Assembly: GCF_023703085.1 (NCBI RefSeq)
Contig: NZ_JAMQJY010000001.1
Coordinates: forward strand, 2,666,001 to 2,730,000
DNA: 64,000 bases
Direction: 5' to 3'
From: Alkalicoccobacillus plakortidis
GTDB lineage: Bacteria; Bacillota; Bacilli; Bacillales; Bacillaceae_D
Positions 23,325 to 31,963 of this stretch are shown piece after piece. The stretch's first letter is position 1; every line of letters begins with the position of its first letter. The notes beneath the pieces were generated by a model that saw only the letters and a list, made by a program, of their open reading frames with translations, ran no database searches and was not told the origin of the DNA. Both the position numbers and the translations under genes were made by a program.

Positions 23325-23522
23325 ATGAAGAAAACGGGTGTTATACGCGTTCAGATGGGTCAAACCTGTTTAATCTGTGAAACAAGGAAACTGCAAGGTT
23401 TTAACCTTTTTAACTCTTTTGTTTGTGAGACTTGCGAGCAAAAAATTGTAACAACAGAGGCAGGGACAGAGGAGTACACAGAATATGTCCATAAAATGCG
23501 CGGGATGATGACAGGACACTAG
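23325..23522 (+). CDS. csfB: Sigma-factor inhibitor CsfB (Gin)
   Basis: CsfB (Gin) is a forespore anti-sigma factor that holds back sigG and later sigE. The 65-residue protein has the two CxxC pairs of the Gin zinc knuckle (CLIC near residue 15 and CETC near residue 35) and the family motif GFNLFNSFVC. It starts behind AAAGGAG at a 10-base distance, with a sigF-type promoter just upstream. A short stem (ACAAGC/GCTTGT, 23539-23562) and T-run after it probably terminate transcription. Confidence 0.92.
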   Translation: MKKTGVIRVQMGQTCLICETRKLQGFNLFNSFVCETCEQKIVTTEAGTEEYTEYVHKMRGMMTGH

Positions 23523-23538
23523 TAAATAAATAGAAGAG

Positions 23539-23568
23539 ACAAGCTGATGATAAACGGCTTGTTTTTTT
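23539..23568 (+). terminator. Probable terminator after csfB
   Basis: A 6-bp stem ACAAGC/GCTTGT with a 12-base loop is followed by eight or more T. The stem is short but the T-run is strong. Confidence 0.6.
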
Positions 23569-23633
23569 TGTTTAGAATTGGCTTATCTTACGCTAGAATA
23601 GGAGAGACTAGTGAGTACAAAGAGGAGAGAAAA

Positions 23634-25075
23634 ATGACAGAACCTACATTGAACATGCCTCTTGTTCAGGCTATTCAAAGGCATAGCCAAACCAAGCCAC
23701 ATTCGTTTCATGTGCCTGGTCATAAAAACGGATCCATCATTCCTACAGGCCTTGAGGATTTTAAGAATATTCTACATTATGATCTAACGGAGATTGAAGG
23801 CATGGACGATTTACATGATCCGACAGGCCCAATAAAAGAAGCACAGCAATTGCTGGCGAAATATTATCAAGCGTCAGAGAGTTTCTTTTTAGTTGGGGGA
23901 ACCACGGTTGGTAATCTGGCAATGGTGTATGCTTTATGTGAGCCAGGGGATGTGGTATTCGTTCAGAGAAATAGTCATAAGTCTATTCTTCATGCAGTTG
24001 AGCTTGCTGGGGTGACGCCGGTTTATTTAGCGTCGGAGGTTGATGAGTCAACAGGCATTGCAATGGGTGTGACAGAAGAAATTCTGCAGGAAGCACTACA
24101 AAATTACCCGGAGGCAACGGCCCTCATTATGACATATCCTACGTACTATGGGGTATGCCGCTCCCCTGAAAAGCTTATTCAGCGGGCGCAGCAAGCTGGT
24201 TTACTGGTAATGGTGGATGAGGCGCATGGCGCACACTTTGCCATAGGGGAGCCGTTCCCAGTTTCAGCCCTTTCAGTGGGTGCCGATGTGGTTGTGCATT
24301 CGGCTCATAAGACTCTTCCGGCGTTAACTATGGGTTCTTATTTACATGTGGGTGAGCGACTGCATGCGAATCAAATAACAAAAATTAAGCGTGCTTTATC
24401 GATATTCCAATCGAGTAGTCCTTCGTATTTAATTATGGCTTCTTTGGATGCAGCAAGAGCATACTTGCAGTCTTATACAAACGAGCAATTAACTAGCACT
24501 ATAGCTTCTATTCAAGCAATTAAAGAAGGTATCAGTCTGATTCCTCAACTTGAGGTCGTGCAGTGGGAAAAAAGCGGGTATTCATATGACCCACTAAAGG
24601 TTACAATTAAATCAATATCATCGTTATCCGGGTATCAGCTTCAAGAGCTATTGCACCATGGGGGAATAGACGTAGAAATGGCAGATGAGCAGCATATTTT
24701 GCTTGTTATGGGTCTTGAGCCAATGGAAAAAGGGGAGCTATGCTCAGTAAGCTTTCTGGACTATTAGCAACATATCAAGTGAATGAAAATCAGCAACAAA
24801 AAGAATCATTCAGACACGTGTCGTCCGAAGAATATATCAAGCATATACATACCTATAAAACGAAACGAATTCGATTTTGGGAAGCAGAAGGTTGGATAGC
24901 AGCAGAGGCTGTCATTCCATATCCTCCTGGCATCCCTCTGCTTTATCCAGGGCAACAAATTGATAAAGCAGTGTTGCAGCAGATTGACCAGCTGCAACAA
25001 GCAGGTGCGAGATTTCAAGGAATAGATGTTATGGAAAATGGGATTTGTGTGGCAGAGCTGGAGGATAGAATATGA
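23634..25075 (+). CDS. yaaO: Orn/Lys/Arg decarboxylase-family protein YaaO (frame interrupted by one missing base)
   Basis: This is a PLP-dependent fold-III decarboxylase-like protein; the substrate of YaaO is not settled. The start at 23634 follows AGAGGAG. Features include [10 protein letters not shown] near the N-terminus, the substrate-domain [13 protein letters not shown], and the PLP-lysine region [19 protein letters not shown] near residue 230. The C-terminal domain motif [21 protein letters not shown] is seen after the break. The frame shifts between 24719 and 24735 (CCAATGG then GAAAAAGGGG), needing one added base. As written, it stops at 24767. The corrected length is 480 residues, as in B. 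subtilis. This is the one break I could not tie clearly to GCTGG/CCAGC. Its stop overlaps tmk by ATGA. Confidence 0.87.
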
Positions 25076-25716
25076 ATAAAGGATGGTTTATTACATTTGA
25101 GGGTGGAGAAGGTGCAGGAAAAACCACTGTAATCTCGAATGTAGAACAAAGGTTAAATCAAATAGGGCTTGATACATTGAGAACAAGAGAGCCAGGCGGA
25201 ATTAAGATTGCTGAGAAAATCCGGACCGTGATTTTAGATGTAGAACATACTGAGATGGACGGCCGTACGGAAGCGCTCCTTTATGCAGCTGCGAGAAGAC
25301 AGCATTTAGTTGAAAAGGTCATTCCGGCAATTGAGGCAAATAAGGTCGTTTTGTGTGATCGATTCATTGATAGTAGCTTAGCGTATCAAGGGTATGCAAG
25401 AGGTTTAGGCATTGACGAGGTTCTCTCAATCAATGAATTTGCGATAGAAGGACACATGCCAGACCTAACAATTTATTTTGATGTGGATCCAGAAGTTGGG
25501 CTCTCGAGAATTCAACGTGATCAAGACAGAGAATTAAACAGGCTTGACCAAGAAAAACTCGAGTTTCATCATCTTGTAAAAGAAGGGTACGCCCGTGTGA
25601 AGAATCGTTATCCAAATCGCATTCGAACAGTGGATGCTAATCAATCAATTGAAACCGTCACTGAAGAAGTGATTCGTGTGATTCAATCACAAATACGTTA
25701 TAATAAAGATAAGTAA
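25072..25716 (+). CDS. tmk: Thymidylate kinase
   Basis: This enzyme phosphorylates dTMP to dTDP with ATP, an essential step in dTTP supply. The 214-residue product shows the P-loop [11 protein letters not shown] near residue 9, the dTMP-binding TREPGG (near residue 39), and the [16 protein letters not shown] segment (near residue 95). The LID region is [13 protein letters not shown]. The start codon overlaps the yaaO stop (ATGA), suggesting translational coupling. It is followed 18 bp later by darA. Confidence 0.96.
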   Translation: MNKGWFITFEGGEGAGKTTVISNVEQRLNQIGLDTLRTREPGGIKIAEKIRTVILDVEHTEMDGRTEALLYAAARRQHLVEKVIPAIEANKVVLCDRFIDSSLAYQGYARGLGIDEVLSINEFAIEGHMPDLTIYFDVDPEVGLSRIQRDQDRELNRLDQEKLEFHHLVKEGYARVKNRYPNRIRTVDANQSIETVTEEVIRVIQSQIRYNKDK

Positions 25717-26064
<348 letters not shown>

Positions 26065-26089
26065 TGGATAATGGTAAGGACGTGTGAAC

Positions 26090-27079
26090 ATGACAACTTG
26101 GAATGATCTACAACAAACACAGCCAAGAGTCGTTCCATTTATGATAAAAAGCCTTGAAAAGGATCGACTTTCTCATGCTTATATTTTTGCAGGAGAGTCT
26201 GGTACTGGGAAAAGAGAAATAGCTCTTCAGCTGACGAAGAGCTATTTTTGTAGAGAGCGTAATGGAGCGGAGCCTTGTGGTCACTGTGTGGATTGCAAAC
26301 GAATTGAAAAAGGCAATCATCCAGATGTGCATATAGTTGAGCCCGATGGAGCCTCAATTAAAAAGCATCAGGTGGAATTTCTGCAGAAGGAATTCACCTA
26401 TCGAGGCATGGAATCTTCCCATAAAATATATATGATTACAGAAGCAGATAAGATGACGGCAAGTGCTGCAAATAGTTTGCTTAAGTTTTTAGAGGAACCG
26501 GAATCACCAACACTTGCGATTTTATTAACGGAAAGAGAGTCTTCCTTATTGCCAACCGTTCGTTCAAGAAGTCAACAAATCTCGTTTCAGCCGTTGTCAA
26601 AATCTGTATTTGCCGAGAAGCTTCAAGAATTAGGGGTCTCTCGAATGCATTCTTTGGTGCTTGCAGAAATTACGACAAACTTAGACCATGCTAACCTTTT
26701 AAATGAAGCAGAATGGATTGCACAAGCCCGAAGCGTAGTGATACAATTGATGGGAGAGCTTTATCTTAGACCGAATCAGGTTCTGCTTACGTTGCAGGAT
26801 AAGTGGCTTCCATTAAGTAAAGAGAAAGTTCACCAGGAAGCTGGTCTTGATATGATTCTCTTATGGTTAAGAGACCTTTTATATATACAAACGGGTAAAT
26901 CAGATACACTCGTTTTTCCAGATCAACAAGATCAATATGAACAACTCGCGCTCTCCATCTCACAGCAACAGAATGTTGAGCATCTGTCTGGCGTGTTGGA
27001 AGCAAAACGTCATCTGAAGGCTAACATGAATTATCAGCTTGTCATGGAGAAGCTGTTGCTCAGCATACAGGGGGTATAG
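26090..27079 (+). CDS. holB: DNA polymerase III subunit delta'
   Basis: Delta-prime is the structural partner of DnaX in the clamp loader. The start ATG 26090 lies 9 bases after TAAGGA; the in-frame GTG 26084 is too close to it. The 329-residue product has SHAYIFAGESGTGKRE (P-loop-like), a CGHCVDCKRI zinc module, and SLLKFLEEP with the SRC-like segment VRSRSQQISF. A C-terminal helical domain follows. It starts 25 bp after darA and ends 3 bp before ricT, in a co-directional operon. Confidence 0.93.
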   Translation: MTTWNDLQQTQPRVVPFMIKSLEKDRLSHAYIFAGESGTGKREIALQLTKSYFCRERNGAEPCGHCVDCKRIEKGNHPDVHIVEPDGASIKKHQVEFLQKEFTYRGMESSHKIYMITEADKMTASAANSLLKFLEEPESPTLAILLTERESSLLPTVRSRSQQISFQPLSKSVFAEKLQELGVSRMHSLVLAEITTNLDHANLLNEAEWIAQARSVVIQLMGELYLRPNQVLLTLQDKWLPLSKEKVHQEAGLDMILLWLRDLLYIQTGKSDTLVFPDQQDQYEQLALSISQQQNVEHLSGVLEAKRHLKANMNYQLVMEKLLLSIQGV

Positions 27080-27082
27080 ACG

Positions 27083-27910
27083 TTGCATCAAGTTGTAGGC
27101 GTTCGCTTCAAAAAAGCGGGCAAAATCTATTACTTCTCCCCAGGGGAATTTAAGTTAGATTTGGGTGAAGCAGTAATCGTTGAAACGTCACGAGGAATAG
27201 AGTTTGGAAAAGTTGTGATTGCTGAGAAGCAAGTGAATGAAAATGACGTTGTCCTCCCATTAAAACAAGTCATTCGACTGGCGACGGCTAAGGATAAACT
27301 GACCGTAACGGAGAATGAAGAGGAAGCGCTTCAGGCTTTTGAGGTATGCTCGGAAAAGATCGCAGAACATCAGCTTGATATGAAGTTGGTTGATGTCGAA
27401 TATACATTTGATCGAAATAAAGTTCTGTTCTATTTTACAGCGGATGGACGGATTGATTTCCGTGAATTAGTAAAAGACTTAGCTGCTGTTTTCCGGACAA
27501 GAATTGAGTTAAGACAAATTGGCGTGCGTGATGAAGCCAAAATGCTTGGTGGAATTGGTCCTTGTGGACGTGTGCTTTGCTGCTCTTCATTCCTTGGTGA
27601 TTTTGAGCCAGTTTCCATTAAAATGGCGAAAGATCAGAACCTTTCCTTAAATCCGGCGAAGATATCAGGCCTTTGTGGACGATTGATGTGTTGCTTGAAG
27701 TATGAAAATGACACATATGAAGAAGCTAAGAAGGAACTTCCTGATGTTGGAAGAAGTATTATGACACCAGATGGAAAAGGTAAGGTTATCGGATTAAATT
27801 TGTTAGAGCGTCTTGTACAGGTTTCATTGAACGAAGGAGATCAGGTACTTGAATTTACTCTAGAAGAACTGAACGGAACACGGGCTGTATCGGCTGAATC
27901 CGCAGAATGA
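27083..27910 (+). CDS. ricT: Regulatory iron-sulfur-containing complex subunit RicT (YaaT, PSP1 domain)
   Basis: RicT acts with RicA and RicF in the Y-complex, which binds iron-sulfur clusters and guides RNase Y-dependent mRNA processing; it also affects the sporulation phosphorelay. The gene starts at TTG behind CAGGGGGT. The 275-residue product has the N-terminal VGVRFKKAGKIYYFSPG, the PSP1 domain, and cysteines in GPCGRVLCCSSFL and GLCGRLMCCLKYE (near residues 155 and 195), which are the likely cluster ligands. It is tightly packed between holB and yabA. Confidence 0.94.
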   Translation: MHQVVGVRFKKAGKIYYFSPGEFKLDLGEAVIVETSRGIEFGKVVIAEKQVNENDVVLPLKQVIRLATAKDKLTVTENEEEALQAFEVCSEKIAEHQLDMKLVDVEYTFDRNKVLFYFTADGRIDFRELVKDLAAVFRTRIELRQIGVRDEAKMLGGIGPCGRVLCCSSFLGDFEPVSIKMAKDQNLSLNPAKISGLCGRLMCCLKYENDTYEEAKKELPDVGRSIMTPDGKGKVIGLNLLERLVQVSLNEGDQVLEFTLEELNGTRAVSAESAE

Positions 27911-27922
27911 TGGGGTGGAAAC

Positions 27923-28273
27923 GTGGATAAGAAGGCAATCTTTAAGAAGGTTAGCCAGATGGAGGAGGGTATTGGACAACTTCACCAGGAATTAAGCGGA
28001 CTAAAAGAACAGTTGGCTTATCTAGTGGAAGAGAACCATTACCTCCAGATCGAGAATAAGAACTTAAGAGAGCGTTTTGATTGGGAAACGCAGCAGGATG
28101 AGAAACAAGTTCCTGCAGAGAACAAAAGCAAGCCAACGATTGGAGAAGGACATGACAATTTAGCTCGTCTCTATCAGGAAGGTTTTCATATCTGTAACAC
28201 TCATTATGGAAGCTTACGAGCTGATGGTGAAGATTGCTTATTTTGTCTGTCATTTCTGCATCAAAAGAAATAA
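27923..28273 (+). CDS. yabA: Replication initiation control protein YabA
   Basis: YabA restrains DnaA at oriC and contacts the DnaN clamp. The GTG start follows GGGGTGG. The 116-residue product has an N-terminal leucine-rich coiled coil (about residues 5-60), a variable linker, and the C-terminal zinc domain with HICNTHYG and CLFC. A strong terminator follows, closing the operon that runs from yaaO. Confidence 0.94.
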   Translation: MDKKAIFKKVSQMEEGIGQLHQELSGLKEQLAYLVEENHYLQIENKNLRERFDWETQQDEKQVPAENKSKPTIGEGHDNLARLYQEGFHICNTHYGSLRADGEDCLFCLSFLHQKK

Positions 28274-28294
28274 TACATGCCTCCACCCGATTGT

Positions 28295-28335
28295 GAGGTC
28301 AACCCGTCAGAGTATGGTGGGTTGACCTCTTTTTT
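28295..28335 (+). terminator. Terminator after yabA
   Basis: GAGGTCAACCC (28295-28305) pairs perfectly with GGGTTGACCTC (28319-28329), followed by six T. Confidence 0.93.
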
Positions 28336-28361
28336 AGTATGATGGCAAAAGGGGTTGTACG

Positions 28362-29099
28362 ATGAATCTATTAGAAAATGAACGTCTTGATTATATACCG
28401 GGAACTCCGTACTCTATTATTCAAAGTAGAGAGGTATTCTCTTTTTCAATGGACGCGGTACTGCTTGGACGATTTGTCCGTGTCCCTATCCAAAAAGGTC
28501 GAATAATCGATCTTTGTAGTGGTAATGGCATCATTGGACTTGTGTTAAGTGAAAGAAGTAAAGCCGATATTACGTCCGTCGAATTGCAGGAACGACTGCA
28601 TGATATGGCGACGCGCTCGGTTTTGTATAATAGTAAACAAAAGCAAATTCTCTCTTTGCAAGCAGATGTAAACAACCTTCCGCCTTCAATTGAAGCAGGA
28701 TCCTATGATGTAGTTACATGTAACCCTCCGTACTTTAAAGCAAATGAACAATCGGATCAGAATCATAATCCCCATTATACTATTGCAAGGCACGAAGTTC
28801 ACTGCACGCTTCAAGATATCATTCGCACGGCATCCATTTTGGTTAAACAAAAGGGAAAAGTAGCTCTTGTGCACAGACCTGAACGATTAACGGACATGAT
28901 TGATTTAATGAGACAATATCGCATTGAGCCAAAACGGTTACAACTAATCCAGCCTAATCAACATAAGGATGCGAATATGGTATTGTTAGAGGGGATAAAA
29001 GACGGAAAATCTGGGCTAACCTGCCTGCCTTCTTTATGTGTATACGGGCAAGATGGGGTGTATACAGATGCCTTTCGGGAGGTTTATGAACAAAAATGA
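28362..29099 (+). CDS. yabB: tRNA1(Val) (adenine(37)-N6)-methyltransferase family protein YabB
   Basis: This is a SAM-dependent N6-adenine methyltransferase; the E. coli homologue TrmN6 acts on A37 of tRNA-Val. The 245-residue product has the SAM-binding motif IDLCSGNGIIGLVL (near residue 48) and the catalytic NPPY motif (CNPPYFKA, near residue 124), which marks N6-amino methylation. It follows GGGGTTG and overlaps yazA by ATGA. The actual tRNA target in Bacillus is inferred. Confidence 0.9.
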   Translation: MNLLENERLDYIPGTPYSIIQSREVFSFSMDAVLLGRFVRVPIQKGRIIDLCSGNGIIGLVLSERSKADITSVELQERLHDMATRSVLYNSKQKQILSLQADVNNLPPSIEAGSYDVVTCNPPYFKANEQSDQNHNPHYTIARHEVHCTLQDIIRTASILVKQKGKVALVHRPERLTDMIDLMRQYRIEPKRLQLIQPNQHKDANMVLLEGIKDGKSGLTCLPSLCVYGQDGVYTDAFREVYEQK

Positions 29100-29392
29100 C
29101 CGATTTACATTATGTGTATATTCTTAAGTGCCGAGATAACACTTGGTATACGGGCTACACTAATAATCTAGAAAAACGACTTCAAAAGCACACAGAAGGA
29201 AAAGGGGCAAAATATACAAGAGGAAGAGGCCCATTTACGTTAATGTGGTCAGAAGAGTGTGCAACAAAAAAAGAAGCGATGCAACTCGAATACGCGCTAA
29301 AAAGAAAATCACGATTAAAAAAAGAAGAATATGTGAGGCAAAGAAAGGAGAAGTCAGATGCAGCAACAGATCAGTTATCAAACGAATCCTGA
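29096..29392 (+). CDS. yazA: GIY-YIG domain protein YazA
   Basis: This is a small predicted nuclease of the UPF0213 group. The 98-residue product has YVYILKC at the GIY position, YTGYTNNLEKR at the YIG position, and the conserved HTEGKGAKYTRGRGP and EYALKR segments. Its biological role is unknown. It overlaps yabB at its start and rsmI at its end (35 bp), so the three are transcribed and probably translated in a coupled way. Confidence 0.9.
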   Translation: MTDLHYVYILKCRDNTWYTGYTNNLEKRLQKHTEGKGAKYTRGRGPFTLMWSEECATKKEAMQLEYALKRKSRLKKEEYVRQRKEKSDAATDQLSNES

Positions 29393-30227
29393 TAAAGGAG
29401 TCTTGTACTTAGTACCAACCCCAATCGGAAATTTGGAGGATATGACCTTTCGCGCTGTTCGTATATTAAACGAAGTCGACGTTATTGCAGCTGAAGACAC
29501 ACGACAAACTCGAAAGCTTTGCAGTCACTTTGATATTCATACCCCTCTTACCAGATATGATGAACATACAAAAGAAAAGGTTGGGGCTCACCTCATTAAG
29601 CAAATCAAAGATGGTAAATCACTTGCTCTAGTTAGTGATGCAGGCATGCCTGCAATATCTGATCCTGGACAAGAAATTGTGAAATTGGCTATTTCCGAGG
29701 AAATAGCGGTGATTGTATTGCCTGGTGCAAATGCAGCATTGACTGCACTTGTTGCCTCTGGTTTATCAACGAATCAATTTTATTATTATGGCTTTTTACC
29801 ACGTCAAAAAAAGGCACGTGCAGAAGAACTAAAGCAGATTTCGTCAATTAATGCATCGCTGATCTTTTACGAATCTCCTCACCGTATTAAAGAAACCTTA
29901 TCTGCGATATATGAGGTACTTGGCAATCGGCAAATAAGTATTGGTCGAGAGCTCACGAAGAAATTTGAAGAATATCAAAGAGGAACTGTTGAAGAGTCAT
30001 TAAGCTGGGTAGAAACGGGCATCATTAAAGGTGAGTTTGTAATAGTTGTTGATGGAACAACAGAACAACAACAAGAAGAAAAGTGGTGGACCGAACTTGC
30101 CATTAATCAGCATGTAGAGCACTATGTTTCGCTTGGACTTTCATCTAAAGAAGCAATTAAACAAGTGGCAACAGAGCGTGAAGTGCAAAAACGAGACGTC
30201 TATCAATCGTATCATCTGGATGAATAG
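29358..30227 (+). CDS. rsmI: 16S rRNA 2'-O-ribose C1402 methyltransferase
   Basis: RsmI methylates the 2'-OH of C1402 in the decoding centre of 16S rRNA. The 289-residue product shows the tetrapyrrole-methylase fold: LVPTPIGNLEDMTFRA near the N-terminus, VIAAEDTRQTRKL, the SAM-loop VSDAGMPAISDPG, and LPGANAALTALVASGL. The start at 29358 follows AAAGGAG inside the end of yazA. A terminator follows. Confidence 0.95.
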   Translation: MQQQISYQTNPDKGVLYLVPTPIGNLEDMTFRAVRILNEVDVIAAEDTRQTRKLCSHFDIHTPLTRYDEHTKEKVGAHLIKQIKDGKSLALVSDAGMPAISDPGQEIVKLAISEEIAVIVLPGANAALTALVASGLSTNQFYYYGFLPRQKKARAEELKQISSINASLIFYESPHRIKETLSAIYEVLGNRQISIGRELTKKFEEYQRGTVEESLSWVETGIIKGEFVIVVDGTTEQQQEEKWWTELAINQHVEHYVSLGLSSKEAIKQVATEREVQKRDVYQSYHLDE

Positions 30228-30246
30228 GGGCATTATTTGATTTTAT

Positions 30247-30291
30247 AAGCTGATTTTCCCATTATGCTAACTAGGGGAAATCAGCTTTTTC
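30247..30291 (+). terminator. Terminator after rsmI
   Basis: AAGCTGATTTTCCC pairs with GGGGAAATCAGCTT around a 13-base loop, then a T-run. Confidence 0.9.
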
Positions 30292-30319
30292 TATGTTAAG
30301 ATGAATGATTAGTAGGCAT

Positions 30320-30349
30320 AAAAAATAGACTCCATAGAAAAGGAGTCTA
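30320..30349 (-). terminator. Terminator of abrB
   Basis: Read on the minus strand, TAGACTCC pairs with GGAGTCTA around an 8-base loop and is followed by six T (30325-30320). Confidence 0.88.
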
Positions 30350-30358
30350 CTAGATAAA

Positions 30359-30643
30359 TTATTTGTTATTAGCAACGTAATCTTGAAGAGATTTAAGGAT
30401 ATCTTCAGCACCTTGAGGGCTAAGAATGATTTTACCGTTTGCAATAGAAAGGTTATCATCAGAAACCTCTCCAGTAATTTGACAAGTCATGTTTGGCTTA
30501 TATTTCTTTAAGATGATGCGCTCGTTATCAACATAGATTTCAAGAGCGTCCTTCTCAGCGATATCTAATGTGCGACGAAGCTCGATTGGAATAACTACCC
30601 GTCCTAATTCGTCAACCTTACGTACAATACCTGTAGATTTCAT
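30359..30643 (-). CDS. abrB: Transition-state regulator AbrB
   Basis: AbrB is a global DNA-binding repressor of post-exponential genes during growth. The start is ATG at 30643 behind AGAGGAG; the longer open frame to 30679 is discarded. The 94-residue product has the swapped-hairpin N-terminal DNA-binding domain (MKSTGIVRKVDELGRVVIPI, RRTLDIAEKDALEIYV) and a C-terminal tetramerisation domain ending AEDILKSLQDYV. It is transcribed against its neighbours, as in B. subtilis. Plausible targets in this window are spoVG and yknWXYZ. Confidence 0.97.
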   Translation of the reverse strand: MKSTGIVRKVDELGRVVIPIELRRTLDIAEKDALEIYVDNERIILKKYKPNMTCQITGEVSDDNLSIANGKIILSPQGAEDILKSLQDYVANNK

Positions 30644-30730
30644 GCTATATATTCTCCTCTCGAGTATACGAGACCTCACCGATATTAGGAAATTATGAAT
30701 CTAATAGGGTAAGAACTCATGATTTATTTG

Positions 30731-30790
30731 TGTCATAATTCGACATTTTACATCTACACTAAGAATACCAAGGTTTCCAAATCAAGTCAA
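30731..30790 (-). promoter_or_regulatory. abrB promoter with Spo0A boxes
   Basis: On the minus strand TTGACT (30790-30785), 17 bp, TATTCT (30767-30762) forms a good sigA promoter. About 17-31 bp downstream of the -10 lies TGTCATAATTCGACA (30731-30745). It contains an exact TGTCGAA Spo0A box on the minus strand and a weaker inverted partner. This is where Spo0A-P represses abrB in B. subtilis. The rest of the 305-bp gap up to nurA is AT-rich with no gene. Confidence 0.68.
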
Positions 30791-30984
30791 ATGTTTTTTT
30801 AGAAAAAGTTTAGAATTTGTTCTGCTTAATGATTGGGAAAAAACATAGTATATTTATTTATAGTAAATAAAAGGATATTAGTGTTTTCTAGTAATTATCG
30901 AATTAATCTTCTATACCCTGATACAATAGGTATTAATCATTTTTGTTGGATGTATAGGTAACTAGTAAAAAGGATGTGTTTAGA

Positions 30985-31941
30985 ATGGATATCGAACACG
31001 AATTAGTGGAGAAATTAAAAAATGTAGGAGAAAAGCTTCGTAGTAGCTATGATCAGGGTCATACTAATAACGACATTATTCGACAAAAACTCGAAAAATG
31101 TCAGTCGGTTTTTCGACAAATGCAGTCGTTAACTAAGGAGAATCTTGCAGAATTACTTGATAAGAAAGAGATTGCTGGAGTAGATGGCTCGGTTAATCAG
31201 ACAAAAGGTGAGCCACCGCATGTTATTTACTTCTTTCAATCTCTCGCAAAAACCACTACTGGTCACGGGGTGAGAAAATCAGATGTATATGTGCCGCTCT
31301 TAGATGATACAGACGATGAGGAAGCTGTCCAACCTCTTAAATGGCGATCACATTTGCTATCAAAGCTTGAGCTTCAGGCTGCTCAACAATTAATAGAAGA
31401 AAGAGAGCTTTCTTTTTTATTAATGGATGGTGCTCTCTATCATTACCGGATTGATGCAGAGGAAGATTGGGAGAAACTTAGACAAATGGCATTGGATAAA
31501 GGTGTACTTCTTGTTGGCGTTTCCGAGGAAATTACAACGGAGAATCTAGTGAAGCTAGATGCGTTCTCAGATTACGCAAACAAACCGTATTGTTATGATC
31601 GAGATTTGCTTTTTGGTGTCCTGAAAAAAGGAGAAAGCATTTATATAGAAGAAATTCAACATAAAGCAGGGTTACAATCAGTCTGGACAAGGTTTGGAGC
31701 AGCGCCTCAGATTACAGGATTTGATATGCTAGAGGAGCAAGCATATCGTAGGGAAGAGATATCCGATCTTCTATTCACCCTAACACCAAAAGATGGAAGA
31801 GGCATTCCGCTTTGGCTTGATTATGTAGATCGTGATATTCGGATAACGGACAAGCTGGTTGAAGGATTATTAGAGCAGTATCTTGATGCAGAAACTAGGC
31901 ATCGGTTCTTTACACGAAAACGTAGTGATAGACCGTATTAA
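30985..31941 (+). CDS. nurA: NurA-domain nuclease
   Basis: NurA proteins are manganese-dependent 5'-3' exo/endonucleases that work with the HerA translocase to resect DNA ends. I place the start at ATG 30985, correctly spaced from AAAAGGATG; the GTG at 30976 is too close. The product is about 318 residues. The hallmark GVDGS motif (EIAGVDGSVNQ) lies near residue 65, LLMDGALYHY near residue 147, and a late conserved aspartate in LWLDYVDRD near residue 280; these fit the RNase-H-like active site. It is immediately upstream of herA (22 bp). It is not part of the B. subtilis gene order here, so it was inserted between abrB and metS or lost elsewhere. Confidence 0.85.
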   Translation: MDIEHELVEKLKNVGEKLRSSYDQGHTNNDIIRQKLEKCQSVFRQMQSLTKENLAELLDKKEIAGVDGSVNQTKGEPPHVIYFFQSLAKTTTGHGVRKSDVYVPLLDDTDDEEAVQPLKWRSHLLSKLELQAAQQLIEERELSFLLMDGALYHYRIDAEEDWEKLRQMALDKGVLLVGVSEEITTENLVKLDAFSDYANKPYCYDRDLLFGVLKKGESIYIEEIQHKAGLQSVWTRFGAAPQITGFDMLEEQAYRREEISDLLFTLTPKDGRGIPLWLDYVDRDIRITDKLVEGLLEQYLDAETRHRFFTRKRSDRPY

Positions 31942-31963
31942 TAGATAATAGGAGATGATCTAG

